The position numbers were made by a program, and so were the translations under genes. From positions 42,281 through 106,280 of the forward strand of contig NZ_JAHYBZ010000013.1 of the NCBI RefSeq assembly GCF_019430885.1: a DNA stretch of 64,000 nt, in the 5' to 3' direction. Below, in pieces: positions 50,005 to 60,200 of the stretch (positions are counted from its first letter, which is position 1; each line of letters opens with the position of its first letter). The DNA is from Roseomonas alba. GTDB lineage: Bacteria > Pseudomonadota > Alphaproteobacteria > Acetobacterales > Acetobacteraceae. The notes below the pieces were generated by a model. That model worked only from the letters and a program-made list of their open reading frames with translations. It did no database searches and was not told the DNA's origin.

Positions 50005-51288
50005 ATGACCGCCATGCCCCTGCCGCCGAGCCTCTATGCCGCCACGGCGCGTCCCGCTCCGCCCATGCCGCCGCTGGACGGCGATGCGGCGGTGGATGTG
50101 CTCGTCATCGGCGGCGGCTTCACCGGCCTGTCCACCGCGCTGCACCTCGCCGAGCGCGGGACGCGCGTCATGGTGCTGGAGGCCGCCGAGCCGGGCTGGG
50201 GCGCGTCGGGTCGCAATGGCGGGCAGGTGAACCCCGGCCTGAAGCCCGATCCTGACGAGGTGGAGCGCGATTTCGGCCCCGATCTTGGCGGCCGCATGGT
50301 GCGCTTCGGCTGGAGCGCGCCGGAGACGACCTTCGCCCTGATCCGCCGCTGGCAGATCGCCTGCGATGCGCGGCAGGGCGGCACGCTGCGCGCCGCCTAT
50401 CAGCCGCGCCATGCGGATGGCGTGCGGCGGTCGGCCGAGCAGGGCCTGAAGCGCGGCATGCCCGTCACCCTCCTGGAAGGCGATGCCGCGCGCGCCGCGA
50501 CCGGGCATGACCGCTACCTCGCCATCATGCTCGATGCGAGTGGCGGTGACGTGCAGCCCTTCGACTATGCGCGCGGCCTGGCCGGTGCGGCGCAGAAGGC
50601 CGGCGCGACGGTCCATGGCGGCACGCGCGTCACCAGCCTGACGCGCGATGGCACCGCCTGGCGCGCCACCACGCCGACCGGCACCGTGCGCGCGGACAAG
50701 GTCGTGCTCGCGACCAATGGCTATACCGATGATCTCTGGCCCGGCCTGCGGCAATCGGTCGTGCCGGTGTTCAGTTCCATCGCCGCCACCGCGCCGCTGT
50801 CGTCCGACGTCGTGGCGGGCATCATGCCGCATCGCGGCTCGCTGTATGAAAGCGGGCACATCACCGTCTATCTGCGCGTCGACCAGGCCGGCCGGCTGCT
50901 GATCGGCGGTCGCGGCCCGCAGCGGCCGATCGCCGACCACGCGCCGGTTCAGTATCTGATCGACTATGCGCAGAAGCTCTGGCCGCAACTGCGTGGCGCG
51001 ACCTGGACCCATGGCTGGAACGGCCAGCTCGCCATGACGAAGGATCACTACCCGCATATCCACGAACCGGCGCCGGGCCTCTATGCCTGCCTGGGCTACA
51101 ACGGCCGCGGCGTCGCGCTGTCCACGGCGATGGGGGGCGAGATCGCGAAGCTCGCCACCGGCACGCCGGCGCGCGACATCGCCATGCCGGTCACCCCGAT
51201 CCGGCCGATCGCCTTCCATGGCTTCTGGAAGCTCGGGGTGATGGCGAAGGTGATGGAAGGCCGCATCCGCGACCGCTTCGGCCTGTAG
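50005..51288 (+). CDS. FAD-dependent amino acid/amine oxidoreductase (DAO family)
   Basis: FAD-binding oxidoreductase of 427 residues in the DadA/PuuB group. VDVLVIGGGFTGLSTALHLA at about 30-49 is the FAD dinucleotide motif, WGASGRNGGQVNPGL near 66-80 is the conserved flavin contact, and LGYNGRGVALSTAMG at about 360-374 is the C-terminal FAD-binding signature. It resembles gamma-glutamylputrescine oxidase and other secondary-amine oxidases. Cotranscribed with the XRE-cupin regulator. The substrate, probably an amine or N-substituted amino acid, is inferred from the neighbouring Pot-like importer. Confidence 0.9.
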   Translation: MTAMPLPPSLYAATARPAPPMPPLDGDAAVDVLVIGGGFTGLSTALHLAERGTRVMVLEAAEPGWGASGRNGGQVNPGLKPDPDEVERDFGPDLGGRMVRFGWSAPETTFALIRRWQIACDARQGGTLRAAYQPRHADGVRRSAEQGLKRGMPVTLLEGDAARAATGHDRYLAIMLDASGGDVQPFDYARGLAGAAQKAGATVHGGTRVTSLTRDGTAWRATTPTGTVRADKVVLATNGYTDDLWPGLRQSVVPVFSSIAATAPLSSDVVAGIMPHRGSLYESGHITVYLRVDQAGRLLIGGRGPQRPIADHAPVQYLIDYAQKLWPQLRGATWTHGWNGQLAMTKDHYPHIHEPAPGLYACLGYNGRGVALSTAMGGEIAKLATGTPARDIAMPVTPIRPIAFHGFWKLGVMAKVMEGRIRDRFGL

Positions 51289-51360
51289 ACTGCAGCGTCC
51301 TGCGGACACCCTGTCTGCTCCGTGCCGGGCATAGGCCCTGTGGCCTCTGATGGGGGTGGT

Positions 51361-51385
51361 CTGGAGGCGGCAAAGCCCCCTCCAG
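51361..51385. terminator. hairpin between convergent genes
   Basis: CTGGAGG (51361-51367) and CCTCCAG (51379-51385) form a 7-bp stem, extended by an inner GGC/GCC pair over loop AAA after one mismatch. It lies between the convergent FAD oxidoreductase and binding-protein genes and matches the GGAGG-loop-CCTCC module of the dispersed repeat. Likely bidirectional terminator. Confidence 0.6.
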
Positions 51386-51396
51386 CAATCCGTCGA

Positions 51397-52455
51397 TCAC
51401 CGCGCCCGGTCGAGGATCTGCTCCACCAGCCGGATGCGCTGCTCAAGATCCGTGGCGATGGTGTACCAGTTGGGCGACCAGTTGCGCGCGCGCACATCCG
51501 CCATGGACATGCCGAGCTCGCGCTCCAGCGCGTTCGGCAGCGTCACATTGGTCGCGAGCGGCAGGTAGCCGCTCTCCGCCGCGGAGACCTGCTTCTCCGG
51601 CGCGATGCAGGCGTTGAGGTAGCTCAGTGCCGCGGCGCGGTCCTGTGAGCCCTTGGGAATGGACAGGACGTAGGACAGCACTAGCCCGCCTTCGCGTGGC
51701 AGGGTGATGTTCACATCGGTCTGCCCGGCGCGGCGCAGCATCTGGATCTGGCCGGAGTAGAAGGGCGCCGCCGTCACCTCGCCGCGCGAGAGCTGCTGCT
51801 GCAGCGACGCCATGGAGGTGTAGACGCTGATGGCGTTCTTCGCGACCGCTTCCAGCATCGGGATGCCCGGCCGGATGTTCGCCTCATCCCCGCCATTCAG
51901 CTTGGCATAGAGCGTGAGGTCGTAAGGTGCGAGGAAGAGCGGCCGGGTGATCGAGATCTGGTCGCGCCACTTGCGCTCCTTCAGCGCGTTCCAGGTATCG
52001 AAGTCGGCCGCCTTCGCCATGCTCTCGTTGAAGGCGATACCGTAGTAGATGAAGTAGATCGGCATGCCGAGCAGCTTGCCCTCCGCATTGCGGATCCAAT
52101 ACTGCTGCGGGATGTGCTGGATGCTCGGCAGGTCAGCCTCGGTGAATTCCTCGACCAGCCCGCGCTGGGCGAGGTTCGCCGCCTGGTAGGACGCGGCGAC
52201 GATGACGTTGTGCTGCGGCCGGCCCTGCGCGGCGGCGACCGCCGCGGCCGGATCGGGCACCTCGACCACGGTGGTCTCGATGCCGCTCGCCTGCTGGAAG
52301 GGAGCGGCGAAGCTGTCACGCCACATGCGGGCGCCGCCGCCACCCCAACTCGCCATCACCACCTTGCCCTCGGCGGCGCGGGCGCGGGTGAAGGCGAACG
52401 GCGCCTGCAGCAGCGTGGCGGCGCCGGCGATCATGGACCTGCGGTGCATCGTCAT
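51397..52455 (-). CDS. ABC transporter solute-binding protein (PotD-like)
   Basis: Periplasmic receptor of 352 residues of the polyamine/opine type (family 1). The signal peptide is residues 1-28 (HRRSMIAGAATLLQAPFAFT, cleavage near ARAAE). KVVMASWGGGGARMWRDSF begins the mature part in the usual way; PIYFIYYGIAFNES and LSYVLSIPKGSQDR are in the conserved hinge and ligand regions. ATG 52455 has GGAGAG at 7 nt; a GTG at 52461 is less likely. It is the last gene of the Pot-like operon, 28 nt after the second permease. Ligand could be a polyamine or an amino-acid derivative. Confidence 0.92.
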   Translation of the reverse strand: MTMHRRSMIAGAATLLQAPFAFTRARAAEGKVVMASWGGGGARMWRDSFAAPFQQASGIETTVVEVPDPAAAVAAAQGRPQHNVIVAASYQAANLAQRGLVEEFTEADLPSIQHIPQQYWIRNAEGKLLGMPIYFIYYGIAFNESMAKAADFDTWNALKERKWRDQISITRPLFLAPYDLTLYAKLNGGDEANIRPGIPMLEAVAKNAISVYTSMASLQQQLSRGEVTAAPFYSGQIQMLRRAGQTDVNITLPREGGLVLSYVLSIPKGSQDRAAALSYLNACIAPEKQVSAAESGYLPLATNVTLPNALERELGMSMADVRARNWSPNWYTIATDLEQRIRLVEQILDRAR

Positions 52456-52483
52456 GGTCACTCTCCTTCGCGGTGCGATGGGT

Positions 52484-53296
52484 TCAGGCGGGGGCGTGGC
52501 GGCCCTCCTCCTCGATGTCGATGAAGATGCGCAGGCCCACCAGCCGGTCGATCAGCAGCACCAGCCCCGCGGTCAGCAGGATCAGGACCGAGGAGATGGC
52601 GGCGACGACCGGATCGGCGCTGTCATGGATATGGGTGTAGATGGACACCGGCAGGGTGGTGAATTGCGGCCCGGTCAGGAACATGGTGACCGTCACCTCG
52701 TCGAAGCTGATGATGAAGCTGAACAGCAGCGACGCCGCGATGCCTGGGCGCAGCAGCGGCAGCACCACACGGGTCAGCGTCTGGCGCGGCTCGGCGCCGA
52801 GGATCGTCGCGGCCTCGGTCAGGGAGCGGTCGATCTGCCGCAGGGATACGGCAATAGGCCGGTAGGCGAAGGGCGCGCAGAGGATCAGATGCGCCATCAG
52901 CACGCCGATGAAGCCGCCGTTCAGATGCAGCATCGACAGCCAGCCCAGGAAGGCGATGCCGATCGCCGCATGGGGAAAGAGCAGCGGGGCGAGGATCGCC
53001 GTCTCCGCAGCGCTGCGCAGCCGGGCCGGCGCGCGGTCGAGCGCGAGCGCGGCCAGTACCGCGATGATGGTCGTCACCACCGCCGCGACGATGGCGATGA
53101 CCGCGCTCTGCGCGAAAGCGGTGATCCAGGCCGTGCTGCCGAGGAATTCGAGATACCAGCGCCAGGAGAATCCCGGCGGCGGAAAGGCCAGCACGGCGCG
53201 CGGCGAGAAGGAGGCGCCGATCACGATGATCAGCGGTGCCGGCAGCAGGATCAGCAGCAGGACCGCGATGATGCGGGTGGCCGGGGACAGTCCCAT
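52484..53296 (-). CDS. ABC transporter permease (PotC-like)
   Basis: Inner-membrane permease of 270 residues, six membrane spans. The EAA loop reads LTEAATILGAEPRQTLTRVV, followed by LPLLRPGIAASLLFSFIISF with the typical F-x-x-S-F-D-E-V. ATG 53296 is chosen because AGGAAGG lies 6 nt upstream; it shares one base with the preceding stop (TGATG). A GTG one codon earlier is the alternative. Second of two permeases of the Pot-like importer. Confidence 0.92.
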   Translation of the reverse strand: MGLSPATRIIAVLLLILLPAPLIIVIGASFSPRAVLAFPPPGFSWRWYLEFLGSTAWITAFAQSAVIAIVAAVVTTIIAVLAALALDRAPARLRSAAETAILAPLLFPHAAIGIAFLGWLSMLHLNGGFIGVLMAHLILCAPFAYRPIAVSLRQIDRSLTEAATILGAEPRQTLTRVVLPLLRPGIAASLLFSFIISFDEVTVTMFLTGPQFTTLPVSIYTHIHDSADPVVAAISSVLILLTAGLVLLIDRLVGLRIFIDIEEEGRHAPA

Positions 53297-54104
53297 CACA
53301 CGCCTTCCTGCGTCTGGCGGATGCGCGCTTCCAGCAGGCGCAAGGGCGCGACCAGCACCAGGGCGACAACGAGCAGCATGACGGCCATGGCCGTGGCGCG
53401 CTCGAAATTGAAGACCTGGAAGATCTCCGTATAGATCTGCGTGCCCAGCATGCGATCACGCAGCCCGCCCAGCAGCAGCGGCGTCACGATCGCCCCTGTG
53501 GCCATCAGCAGCACGAGCGACGCCCCGCCGATCACGCCGGGCATCGACAGCGGCAGGGTCACCCGGCGGAAGGTCTGCCAGCGCGTGCCGCCGAGGATGC
53601 GGCTCGCTTCCTCCAGCCGCCGGTCCTGTTGCAACAGGGAGGACAGGATGGCGATGACCACGAAGGGCAGGAAGACATGCGTCAGGCCGATCAGCACCGC
53701 AGTCGGCGTGAACAGCATGCGGATCGGCGCGTCGATGAGGCCGAGGTCCCGCAGCGTCATGTTCACCACGCCGCGATTGCCCAGCAGCACCATCCAGCCA
53801 AAGGTGCGCACCACGATGGACACCAGCCAGGGCGAGATCACCAGGATCAGCCACAGGTTGCGGTGCTTCGACCGCGCGAGGAACAGCGCCAGGGGATAGG
53901 CCAGCACCACGCAGAACAGCGTCGTCAGCGCCGAGATCCACACGGTCCGCCACAGCACGCGCAGCACGACCTGGTCCGACAGCAGATCGGCATAGAGCCC
54001 GACGCCGCCTTTGGTGAAGGACCCCCAGATCAGCCCGCCGATCGCCACCGCGAAGGCGGCGATCAGCATCGCCATGGGCGCGAAGAGGGCAACGCGCCCC
54101 GCTT

Positions 54105-54108
<4 letters not shown>
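53296..54108 (-). CDS. ABC transporter permease (PotB-like)
   Basis: Inner-membrane permease of 270 residues with six membrane spans. The cytoplasmic EAA-type loop is LEEASRILGGTRWQTFRRVT, followed by LPLSMPGVIGGASLVLLMAT. LLGNRGVVNMTLRDLGLIDA is the usual periplasmic loop of PotB-type subunits. ATG 54108 overlaps the ATPase stop by 4 nt (ATGA). It forms the channel together with the PotC-like gene downstream. Confidence 0.92.
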
Positions 54109-55148
<1,040 letters not shown>

Positions 55149-55180
55149 GTCACCGGGCCAGCGTGAAAGGGGCAAGCGAA

Positions 55181-55200
55181 AATTTCACAATCCTAAAATT
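55181..55200 (-). promoter_or_regulatory. A/T-rich site with AATTTCAC upstream of Pot-like operon
   Basis: AATTTCAC followed by AATCC and TAAAATT stands out from the G+C-rich surroundings. AATTT and AAATT form an inverted repeat. The octamer also precedes the XRE-cupin regulator gene at 49370-49377. Possible promoter and operator of the transporter genes; the promoter elements themselves were not resolved. Confidence 0.4.
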
Positions 55201-55233
55201 CAGCGGCGAATTTTCATATCCGTGACGATAGCA

Positions 55234-56100
55234 TCAGGCCTGCGGTGCCCGTACCGGAGCATCGAATACCCCGCCGCCCCAGTGCCACCAGATCGCAGGC
55301 AACAACCGTGCCGCTGCGGCCGCCGCTGCCGGCGTGGCGAACAGGCCGAAGCAGGTTGCGCCGGATCCGCTCATCCGCGCCAGCAGGCAGCCCGGCAGGG
55401 CGCGCAGCGCCGACAGCACCTCGGCGATCGGGGGGCACAGCGCCATGGCCGGCGCTTCGAGGTCGTTGCGCAGCGCGCCCAGGTCCTGGACGAAGGAGGC
55501 TAGGTCCGGCCAGCGCGGCGCGAGCGCCGCGGGCGGCGAGAACGGCCCGCTGCGTCGTGCGAAGACAGCCGGCGTCGGCAGCGCCAGCCGCGGATTGGCC
55601 AGCACGATGCCGAGCTTCGGTATCGGCGGCACCGGGCCCAGCACTTCGCCGATGCCGGACATGCGCACCGGCTGGCAGGCGAGGCAGGCCGGCACATCCG
55701 CGCCGAGCGCCAGCGCCGTCGCGTCGTCGGTCCGTGTCCCCCACAGGGCGCCAAGCGCCCGCAGCGCCGCCGCCGCATCCGCACTGCCGCCCCCGATGCC
55801 CGAGGCGACCGGCAGGCGCTTGGTCAGCCGTAGGGTTGCCGCAGCCTCCCGCCCGGCCGCCGCCGCGAGGCCGCGCGCCGCGCGCAGGACCAGATTGTCG
55901 GGCTCGGCTGCCAGCGATCCGGCCTCGGGACCGGTGATGGCAAGGCTCAGCGTCCCGGCCGGCGCCGCCTGCACCGTGTCGCCGATGCCGGCGAAGACCA
56001 CCAGGCTGTCGAGCGTGTGGTAGCCATCCGTCCGGCAGCCGGTGACATGGAGGTAGAGATTGACCTTCGCCGGGGCTGGTTCGGTAACGCCGGTGTTCAG
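55234..56100 (-). CDS. ispE: 4-diphosphocytidyl-2-C-methyl-D-erythritol kinase, probable CTG start
   Basis: GHMP kinase of the non-mevalonate isoprenoid pathway. It phosphorylates 4-diphosphocytidyl-2-C-methyl-D-erythritol. The frame reads APAKVNLYLHVTGCRTDGYH at about 9-28, the invariant N-terminus; the ATP loop KRLPVASGIGGGSADAAAAL follows, and the C-terminal ARMSGSGATCFGLF is the third GHMP motif. The first ATG/GTG/TTG in this frame is GTG 56001, inside conserved sequence, so a start there would delete essential residues. CTG at 56100 overlaps the upstream TGA (CTGA) and has GGAGA 7 nt before it, giving 288 residues, the normal size. Cotranscribed with the TPR lipoprotein gene. Confidence 0.87.
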   Translation of the reverse strand: MNTGVTEPAPAKVNLYLHVTGCRTDGYHTLDSLVVFAGIGDTVQAAPAGTLSLAITGPEAGSLAAEPDNLVLRAARGLAAAAGREAAATLRLTKRLPVASGIGGGSADAAAALRALGALWGTRTDDATALALGADVPACLACQPVRMSGIGEVLGPVPPIPKLGIVLANPRLALPTPAVFARRSGPFSPPAALAPRWPDLASFVQDLGALRNDLEAPAMALCPPIAEVLSALRALPGCLLARMSGSGATCFGLFATPAAAAAAARLLPAIWWHWGGGVFDAPVRAPQA

Positions 56101-57794
56101 CGCCGGTTCTCCGCCACCGGATTGGCCGGCAGCCCGCTGCGCAGCTTGGCCTCGATCTTCGGGCCCTCATCGCCCTCCGGGCCCAGCGCCAGGGCGCGGC
56201 GCCACTGGAACTGCGCCTCCCGCTGCCGCCCGGCAGACCAATAGGCATCGCCCAGATGGTCGTTGATGACGCTGTTGCGGGCCTCGAGTTCCACCGCCCG
56301 TTCCAGCCAGCGGATCGCCCCCTGCAGGTCGCCCATCTTGTAGAGCGCCCAGCCCAGGCTGTCGGCGATGTTGCCGTCCTGAGGGCGCAGCGCCACGGCG
56401 CGTTCGAGCATACGCCGGGCCTCGGCCAGGTGCTCGCCCCGCTCGACCCAGGTGTAGCCGAGATAGTTCAGCACATAGGGCTGCTCCGGGCTGACCTCGA
56501 GCGCGCGGCGAAAATCGGCCTCCGCCGCCGGCCAGTCGCCGGCGCGTTCCAACGCCACGCCGCGGGCGTAGAACAGCGGCCAATGCGCCGCCGTCGGCGC
56601 CTGCACCCGTCGGATCGCCTCGGAATAGGCGGCGACCGCCTCGGGCCAGCGCTGCCGGCTGCGCATCAGGTCGCCCAGCCGGGCATAGGGCTGGGACGAC
56701 GCCGGGAACGCCGCGGCGATGGCGTTCAACTGCGCCGCCGCCTCATCCGTCCGGTCGAGCCGCTCCAGCACCGCGGCCTTGCGGAGCCCCGCCAGCCCGG
56801 CCAGCGGGTCGTCGCCCGGGATCTCGTTCAGCAGGCGCAGCGCGGCCTCGTATTGCCGCTCATCCGCCAGCGCGTCGGAGGCGAGCAACAACGCCGGCGT
56901 GAAACTCGGGCGCAGCCGCAGCGACAACCGCGTCAGCGCCAGCGAGAATTCCGCCGCCCCCTGTCCGCGCAACGATCCGGCCAGCGCGAGATAGGCCTCG
57001 GCCATGCCCTCGACCGGGGACGCGACGGCCCGCGTCGTCAGCAGGGAACGCTGCGCCTCAGGCGAGGCAGAGAGCACCAGGTCCTCCTGGTTGCGCGTAT
57101 AGGCTTCGAGCAGCCGGTCGGCGTCCTCCTCCCGCCCGCCGCGGGCCAGGATGCCGCCGGCGATCTGCACGAGGCGCAGGGTCATCGGCTGGTTGTCGCC
57201 GATGGAGATGCGGGCGAAGCGTTCGGCCTCGCGCGGCCGGCCTGCAAGGTCGGCGATCAGCGCGGCGTGCATGGCATAGAGCGTGCGCAGCCGCCCTGTT
57301 TCCGAGAGCGGCCGCAGCAGCGTCAGCGCCTGTTCGGTCTGCCCCTTGCCCTGCAGCGTCCAGGCCAGCAACAAGGGTTGCAGCAGCTGCGCCACGCCCT
57401 GGCGGGGGAGGGTGCGGATGCGTTGCTCGGCACGGTCCCAGCGCCCGGCTTGGGCGTCGGTGCCGGCGATCAGCATGGCGGCGAGCGTGTTGTCCGGCAG
57501 GCGCCGGGCCAGCCGCACCGCTTCCGACCGCCCGTCCAGCAGCGTCGCGATGAAGGCCCGCTCGACCACCTCGGGCTGGTTCGGATCGGCCCGCAGCGCC
57601 GCCAGCATCGCATCGGCCGCGACGCGCGTATCGGATTCGGACGTCGCGAAGCGACCGGCGAGATAGGCCCCGAAAGCGTTGCTCGGCGACGGTGTGAAGC
57701 CGGATTGCCCGCCGCTGCCATCCGCGGCCGCACAAGCCGTCAGCAGGGCGAAGGCGAGGAAGGTCAGGCGACGCGGCGCTGGGGAACGGGTCAT
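56097..57794 (-). CDS. TPR-repeat lipoprotein
   Basis: Exported protein of 565 residues. A lipoprotein signal (RRLTFLAFALLTAC, lipid-anchored Cys at 21) is followed by about ten tetratricopeptide-like helical repeats. The clearest are near the C-terminus: YVLNYLGYTWVERGEHLAEA, NIADSLGWALYKMGDLQGAI and NSVINDHLGDAYWSAGRQRE. Similar proteins are common in alphaproteobacteria and are thought to serve in envelope assembly, but no specific partner is known. ATG 57794. Its stop overlaps the probable CTG start of ispE. Confidence 0.9.
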   Translation of the reverse strand: MTRSPAPRRLTFLAFALLTACAAADGSGGQSGFTPSPSNAFGAYLAGRFATSESDTRVAADAMLAALRADPNQPEVVERAFIATLLDGRSEAVRLARRLPDNTLAAMLIAGTDAQAGRWDRAEQRIRTLPRQGVAQLLQPLLLAWTLQGKGQTEQALTLLRPLSETGRLRTLYAMHAALIADLAGRPREAERFARISIGDNQPMTLRLVQIAGGILARGGREEDADRLLEAYTRNQEDLVLSASPEAQRSLLTTRAVASPVEGMAEAYLALAGSLRGQGAAEFSLALTRLSLRLRPSFTPALLLASDALADERQYEAALRLLNEIPGDDPLAGLAGLRKAAVLERLDRTDEAAAQLNAIAAAFPASSQPYARLGDLMRSRQRWPEAVAAYSEAIRRVQAPTAAHWPLFYARGVALERAGDWPAAEADFRRALEVSPEQPYVLNYLGYTWVERGEHLAEARRMLERAVALRPQDGNIADSLGWALYKMGDLQGAIRWLERAVELEARNSVINDHLGDAYWSAGRQREAQFQWRRALALGPEGDEGPKIEAKLRSGLPANPVAENRR

Positions 57795-57959
57795 CCGGGT
57801 ATCCTAGCCAGCCCCGTGCTGCAGCGCCACGACCCAGGAAAAGTGCCCTCCGCGTCACGCCGGCGCGAGCCATGCCGGCAGGACGGGACACCCCGGCTGG
57901 CCCGGCGCAGGTTGCGGGTCTAGGGTGCGCGCCCCACCGCTTTCCGGAGGCACGCGCCA

Positions 57960-59396
57960 ATGTCCTATCCCAACGTCCTGCTGCACGTGAACGGGGAGTG
58001 GCGTCCGGCCCGCTCCGGCAAGACCCTCAACATCATCAACCCGGCCACCGAGGAAGTGATCGGCACCGTCGCGCATGCCGAGAAGGCCGACCTCGACGAG
58101 GCGCTGGCCGCCGCCGACAAGGGCTTCGCGGTGTGGAAGAAGGTCTCGGCCTTCGAGCGCTACAAGCTGATGCGCAAGGCCGCCGACATCGTCCGCTCCC
58201 GCGCCGACGCGATCGCGACGATGATGACCATGGAACAGGGCAAGCCCCTGCCCGAGGCCAAGATGGAAGTCATGGCCGCCGGCGACATCATCGACTGGTT
58301 CGCCGAGGAAGGCCGCCGCGCCTATGGCCGCGTCATCCCGGCCCGCGGCGAAGGCATTTATCAGCTTGTCGTGAAAGAGCCGGTCGGCCCGGTCGCCGCC
58401 TTCACCCCCTGGAACTTCCCGATCAACCAGGTCGTGCGCAAGCTGTGCGGCGCCGTCACGACCGGCTGCTCGATCATCGTGAAGGCCCCGGAAGAAACCC
58501 CGGCCTCCCCGGCCGAGCTGATCCGCGCATTCATCGACGCCGGCCTGCCGCCGGGTGTCGTGAACCTCGTCTATGGCGTGCCGGCCGAGATCTCCGAATA
58601 CCTCATCGCGCATCCGGTCATCCGCAAGGTGACCTTCACCGGCTCGACCCCGGTGGGCAAGCTGCTCTCGGCGCTCGCCGGGCAGCACATGAAGCGCGCG
58701 ACGATGGAGCTCGGCGGCCATGCGCCGGCGATCGTCTTCGACGATGCGGATCTCGACGTCGCCGCCAAGACGCTGGCGGGCGCCAAGTTCCGCAATGCCG
58801 GCCAGGTTTGCGTCTCCCCCACCCGCTTCCTGGTGCAGGAGAAGCTGTATGACGGCTTCGTCGAGAAGTTCGTCGCTCACGCCAAGTCGCTGAAGGTCGG
58901 CGACGGCCTCGCCGAGGGCACCACCATGGGGCCCCTCGCCCATGACCGCCGGGTGCCCTGGATCGAGACCCTGGTGCAGGACGCCCAGTCCAAGGGGGCG
59001 AAGGTCCAGACCGGCGGCTCGCGCATCGGCAACAAGGGCTATTTCTACGAGCCGACGGTGATGACCGACGTGCCGCTGAACGCCCGCGCGATGAACGAGG
59101 AGCCCTTCGGCCCGATGGCCATGATCTCCCGCTTCAAGGATTTCGACGAGGTGGTGACCGAGGCCAACCGCCTGCCCTACGGCCTCGCCGCCTATGCCTT
59201 CACCAAGTCGGCCAAGACGGCGAACGCCATCGCCTCCCAGGTCGAGAGCGGCATGATGACCATCAACCATCTCGGCCTCGCTCTGCCGGAAGTGCCCTTC
59301 GGCGGCATCAAGGACAGCGGTTACGGCTCGGAAGGCGGGTCGGAGGCGATCGAGGCCTATCTCAACACCAAGTTCGTGTCGCAGGCCGGGCTCTGA
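57960..59396 (+). CDS. gabD: NAD(P)-dependent succinate-semialdehyde dehydrogenase
   Basis: Aldehyde dehydrogenase superfamily enzyme, 478 residues. The catalytic thiol is C284 (NAGQVCVSPTR), the general base E250 (MELGGHAP), with N152 (TPWNFPINQ) and K175 in the cofactor site. LLHVNGEWRPARSGKTLNII and MTMEQGKPLPEAKMEV match GabD-type enzymes, which oxidise succinate semialdehyde to succinate at the end of GABA and polyamine breakdown. Related substrates such as 2-ketoglutarate semialdehyde cannot be excluded. Divergent from the TPR gene by 165 bp; monocistronic, ending in a hairpin with a T-run. Confidence 0.9.
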   Translation: MSYPNVLLHVNGEWRPARSGKTLNIINPATEEVIGTVAHAEKADLDEALAAADKGFAVWKKVSAFERYKLMRKAADIVRSRADAIATMMTMEQGKPLPEAKMEVMAAGDIIDWFAEEGRRAYGRVIPARGEGIYQLVVKEPVGPVAAFTPWNFPINQVVRKLCGAVTTGCSIIVKAPEETPASPAELIRAFIDAGLPPGVVNLVYGVPAEISEYLIAHPVIRKVTFTGSTPVGKLLSALAGQHMKRATMELGGHAPAIVFDDADLDVAAKTLAGAKFRNAGQVCVSPTRFLVQEKLYDGFVEKFVAHAKSLKVGDGLAEGTTMGPLAHDRRVPWIETLVQDAQSKGAKVQTGGSRIGNKGYFYEPTVMTDVPLNARAMNEEPFGPMAMISRFKDFDEVVTEANRLPYGLAAYAFTKSAKTANAIASQVESGMMTINHLGLALPEVPFGGIKDSGYGSEGGSEAIEAYLNTKFVSQAGL

Positions 59397-59402
59397 CCGG
59401 GA

Positions 59403-59422
59403 GGGGGGAGAACCCCCCTTTT
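59403..59422 (+). terminator. intrinsic terminator of gabD
   Basis: GGGGGG (59403-59408), loop AGAA, CCCCCC (59413-59418) and TTTT directly after: a classic Rho-independent terminator, starting 7 nt after the gabD stop codon. Confidence 0.85.
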
Positions 59423-59530
59423 CGGCAGCGGTGACCGGGCAGCGCCCTGTGCCGGCGTTGTGACATGTACCGCCTGATGCCCGTAGCGGGGCAGCACCCG
59501 ATACGGGCGAAGAACATGGCGATGGTGGAA

Positions 59531-59592
59531 CGGGGCAGGGCTCTGCCTGCCCCCGAAGCTCCACCCGCCAAAGGCCAAAAGGCCTTCTCGCC
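59531..59592 (+). repeat. GC-rich dispersed repeat copy
   Basis: GGGGCAGG (59532-59539) pairs with CCTGCCCC (59546-59553) around GCTCTG; then CCGCCAAAGGCC and AAAAGGCC, the same tail as at 44641-44660. A further related palindromic piece, GAGGGGCGCCGCCC, is at 59622-59640. They fill the 288-bp gap between the convergent gabD and usp genes. Confidence 0.7.
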
Positions 59593-59684
59593 TGCCCGCC
59601 GAATTCCGCTGCCGGAAACCCGAGGGGCGCCGCCCGTCCAAACCACCCCGCCAATCGCCCGCAGGCGGCGGCATTTCTCCGCCG

Positions 59685-60191
59685 TCAGGTGATCCGGTCG
59701 AGTTCCTTCTCGTCCAGCGTCCCCGGCACCAGCGTCATCGGCACCGTCAGCCGCGCCGCGTAGCGCCCGGTCAGCGCCGTGATCAGGGGCCCCGGCCCGC
59801 CGCCACCCGGCGCCATGGCCAGCACCAGGATCGAAATGCGCGGATCCTCCTCGAGCAGCTTGACCAGCTCGTCGCGCGCCTCGCCTTCGCGGATGATCAG
59901 GATGGGGAAGCCGCCGGTGATCTCGTTCACCTCGGCGGCGAGGGCGGAGAGCATCCTCTCCGCCTCCTCGCGCCGTTCCTCCTGCATCATCACGCCGACG
60001 CCGGCCCATTCCACCAGGCCGACCGGTTCGATCACGCGCAGCAGGGCGACGCGGCCGCCACCCTTGCGGGCGCGCAGGCAGGCGTACCGCATGGCGACGG
60101 TGCGTTCGGCGCTGTCGTCAACGACCACCAGAAAGATGCGGTCGCGCTTGGCGGCGGTGGCGGCCGCGGCGGCTTCCTCGGATCCGGGCAT
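59685..60191 (-). CDS. universal stress protein family protein
   Basis: UspA-like protein, 168 residues, cytoplasmic. DRIFLVVVDDSAERTVAMRY near 17-36 is the usual first strand with the D-x-S element. The C-terminal half reads ISILVLAMAPGGGGPGPLIT, a glycine-rich ATP-binding loop (G-x2-G-x9-G-S/T class), though the exact spacing is altered. It is last of a three-gene unit with the TIGR02186-type protein (9-nt gap) and TauE. This trio is often found in alphaproteobacteria, but its joint role is unknown. Confidence 0.88.
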   Translation of the reverse strand: MPGSEEAAAAATAAKRDRIFLVVVDDSAERTVAMRYACLRARKGGGRVALLRVIEPVGLVEWAGVGVMMQEERREEAERMLSALAAEVNEITGGFPILIIREGEARDELVKLLEEDPRISILVLAMAPGGGGPGPLITALTGRYAARLTVPMTLVPGTLDEKELDRIT

Positions 60192-60200
60192 GGAAGACCC

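Noticed and set aside
49342..51309. Minus-strand open frame across the XRE-cupin and FAD oxidoreductase genes
   Set aside because: The plus-strand frames show clear HTH, cupin and FAD motifs; the antisense frame shows none.
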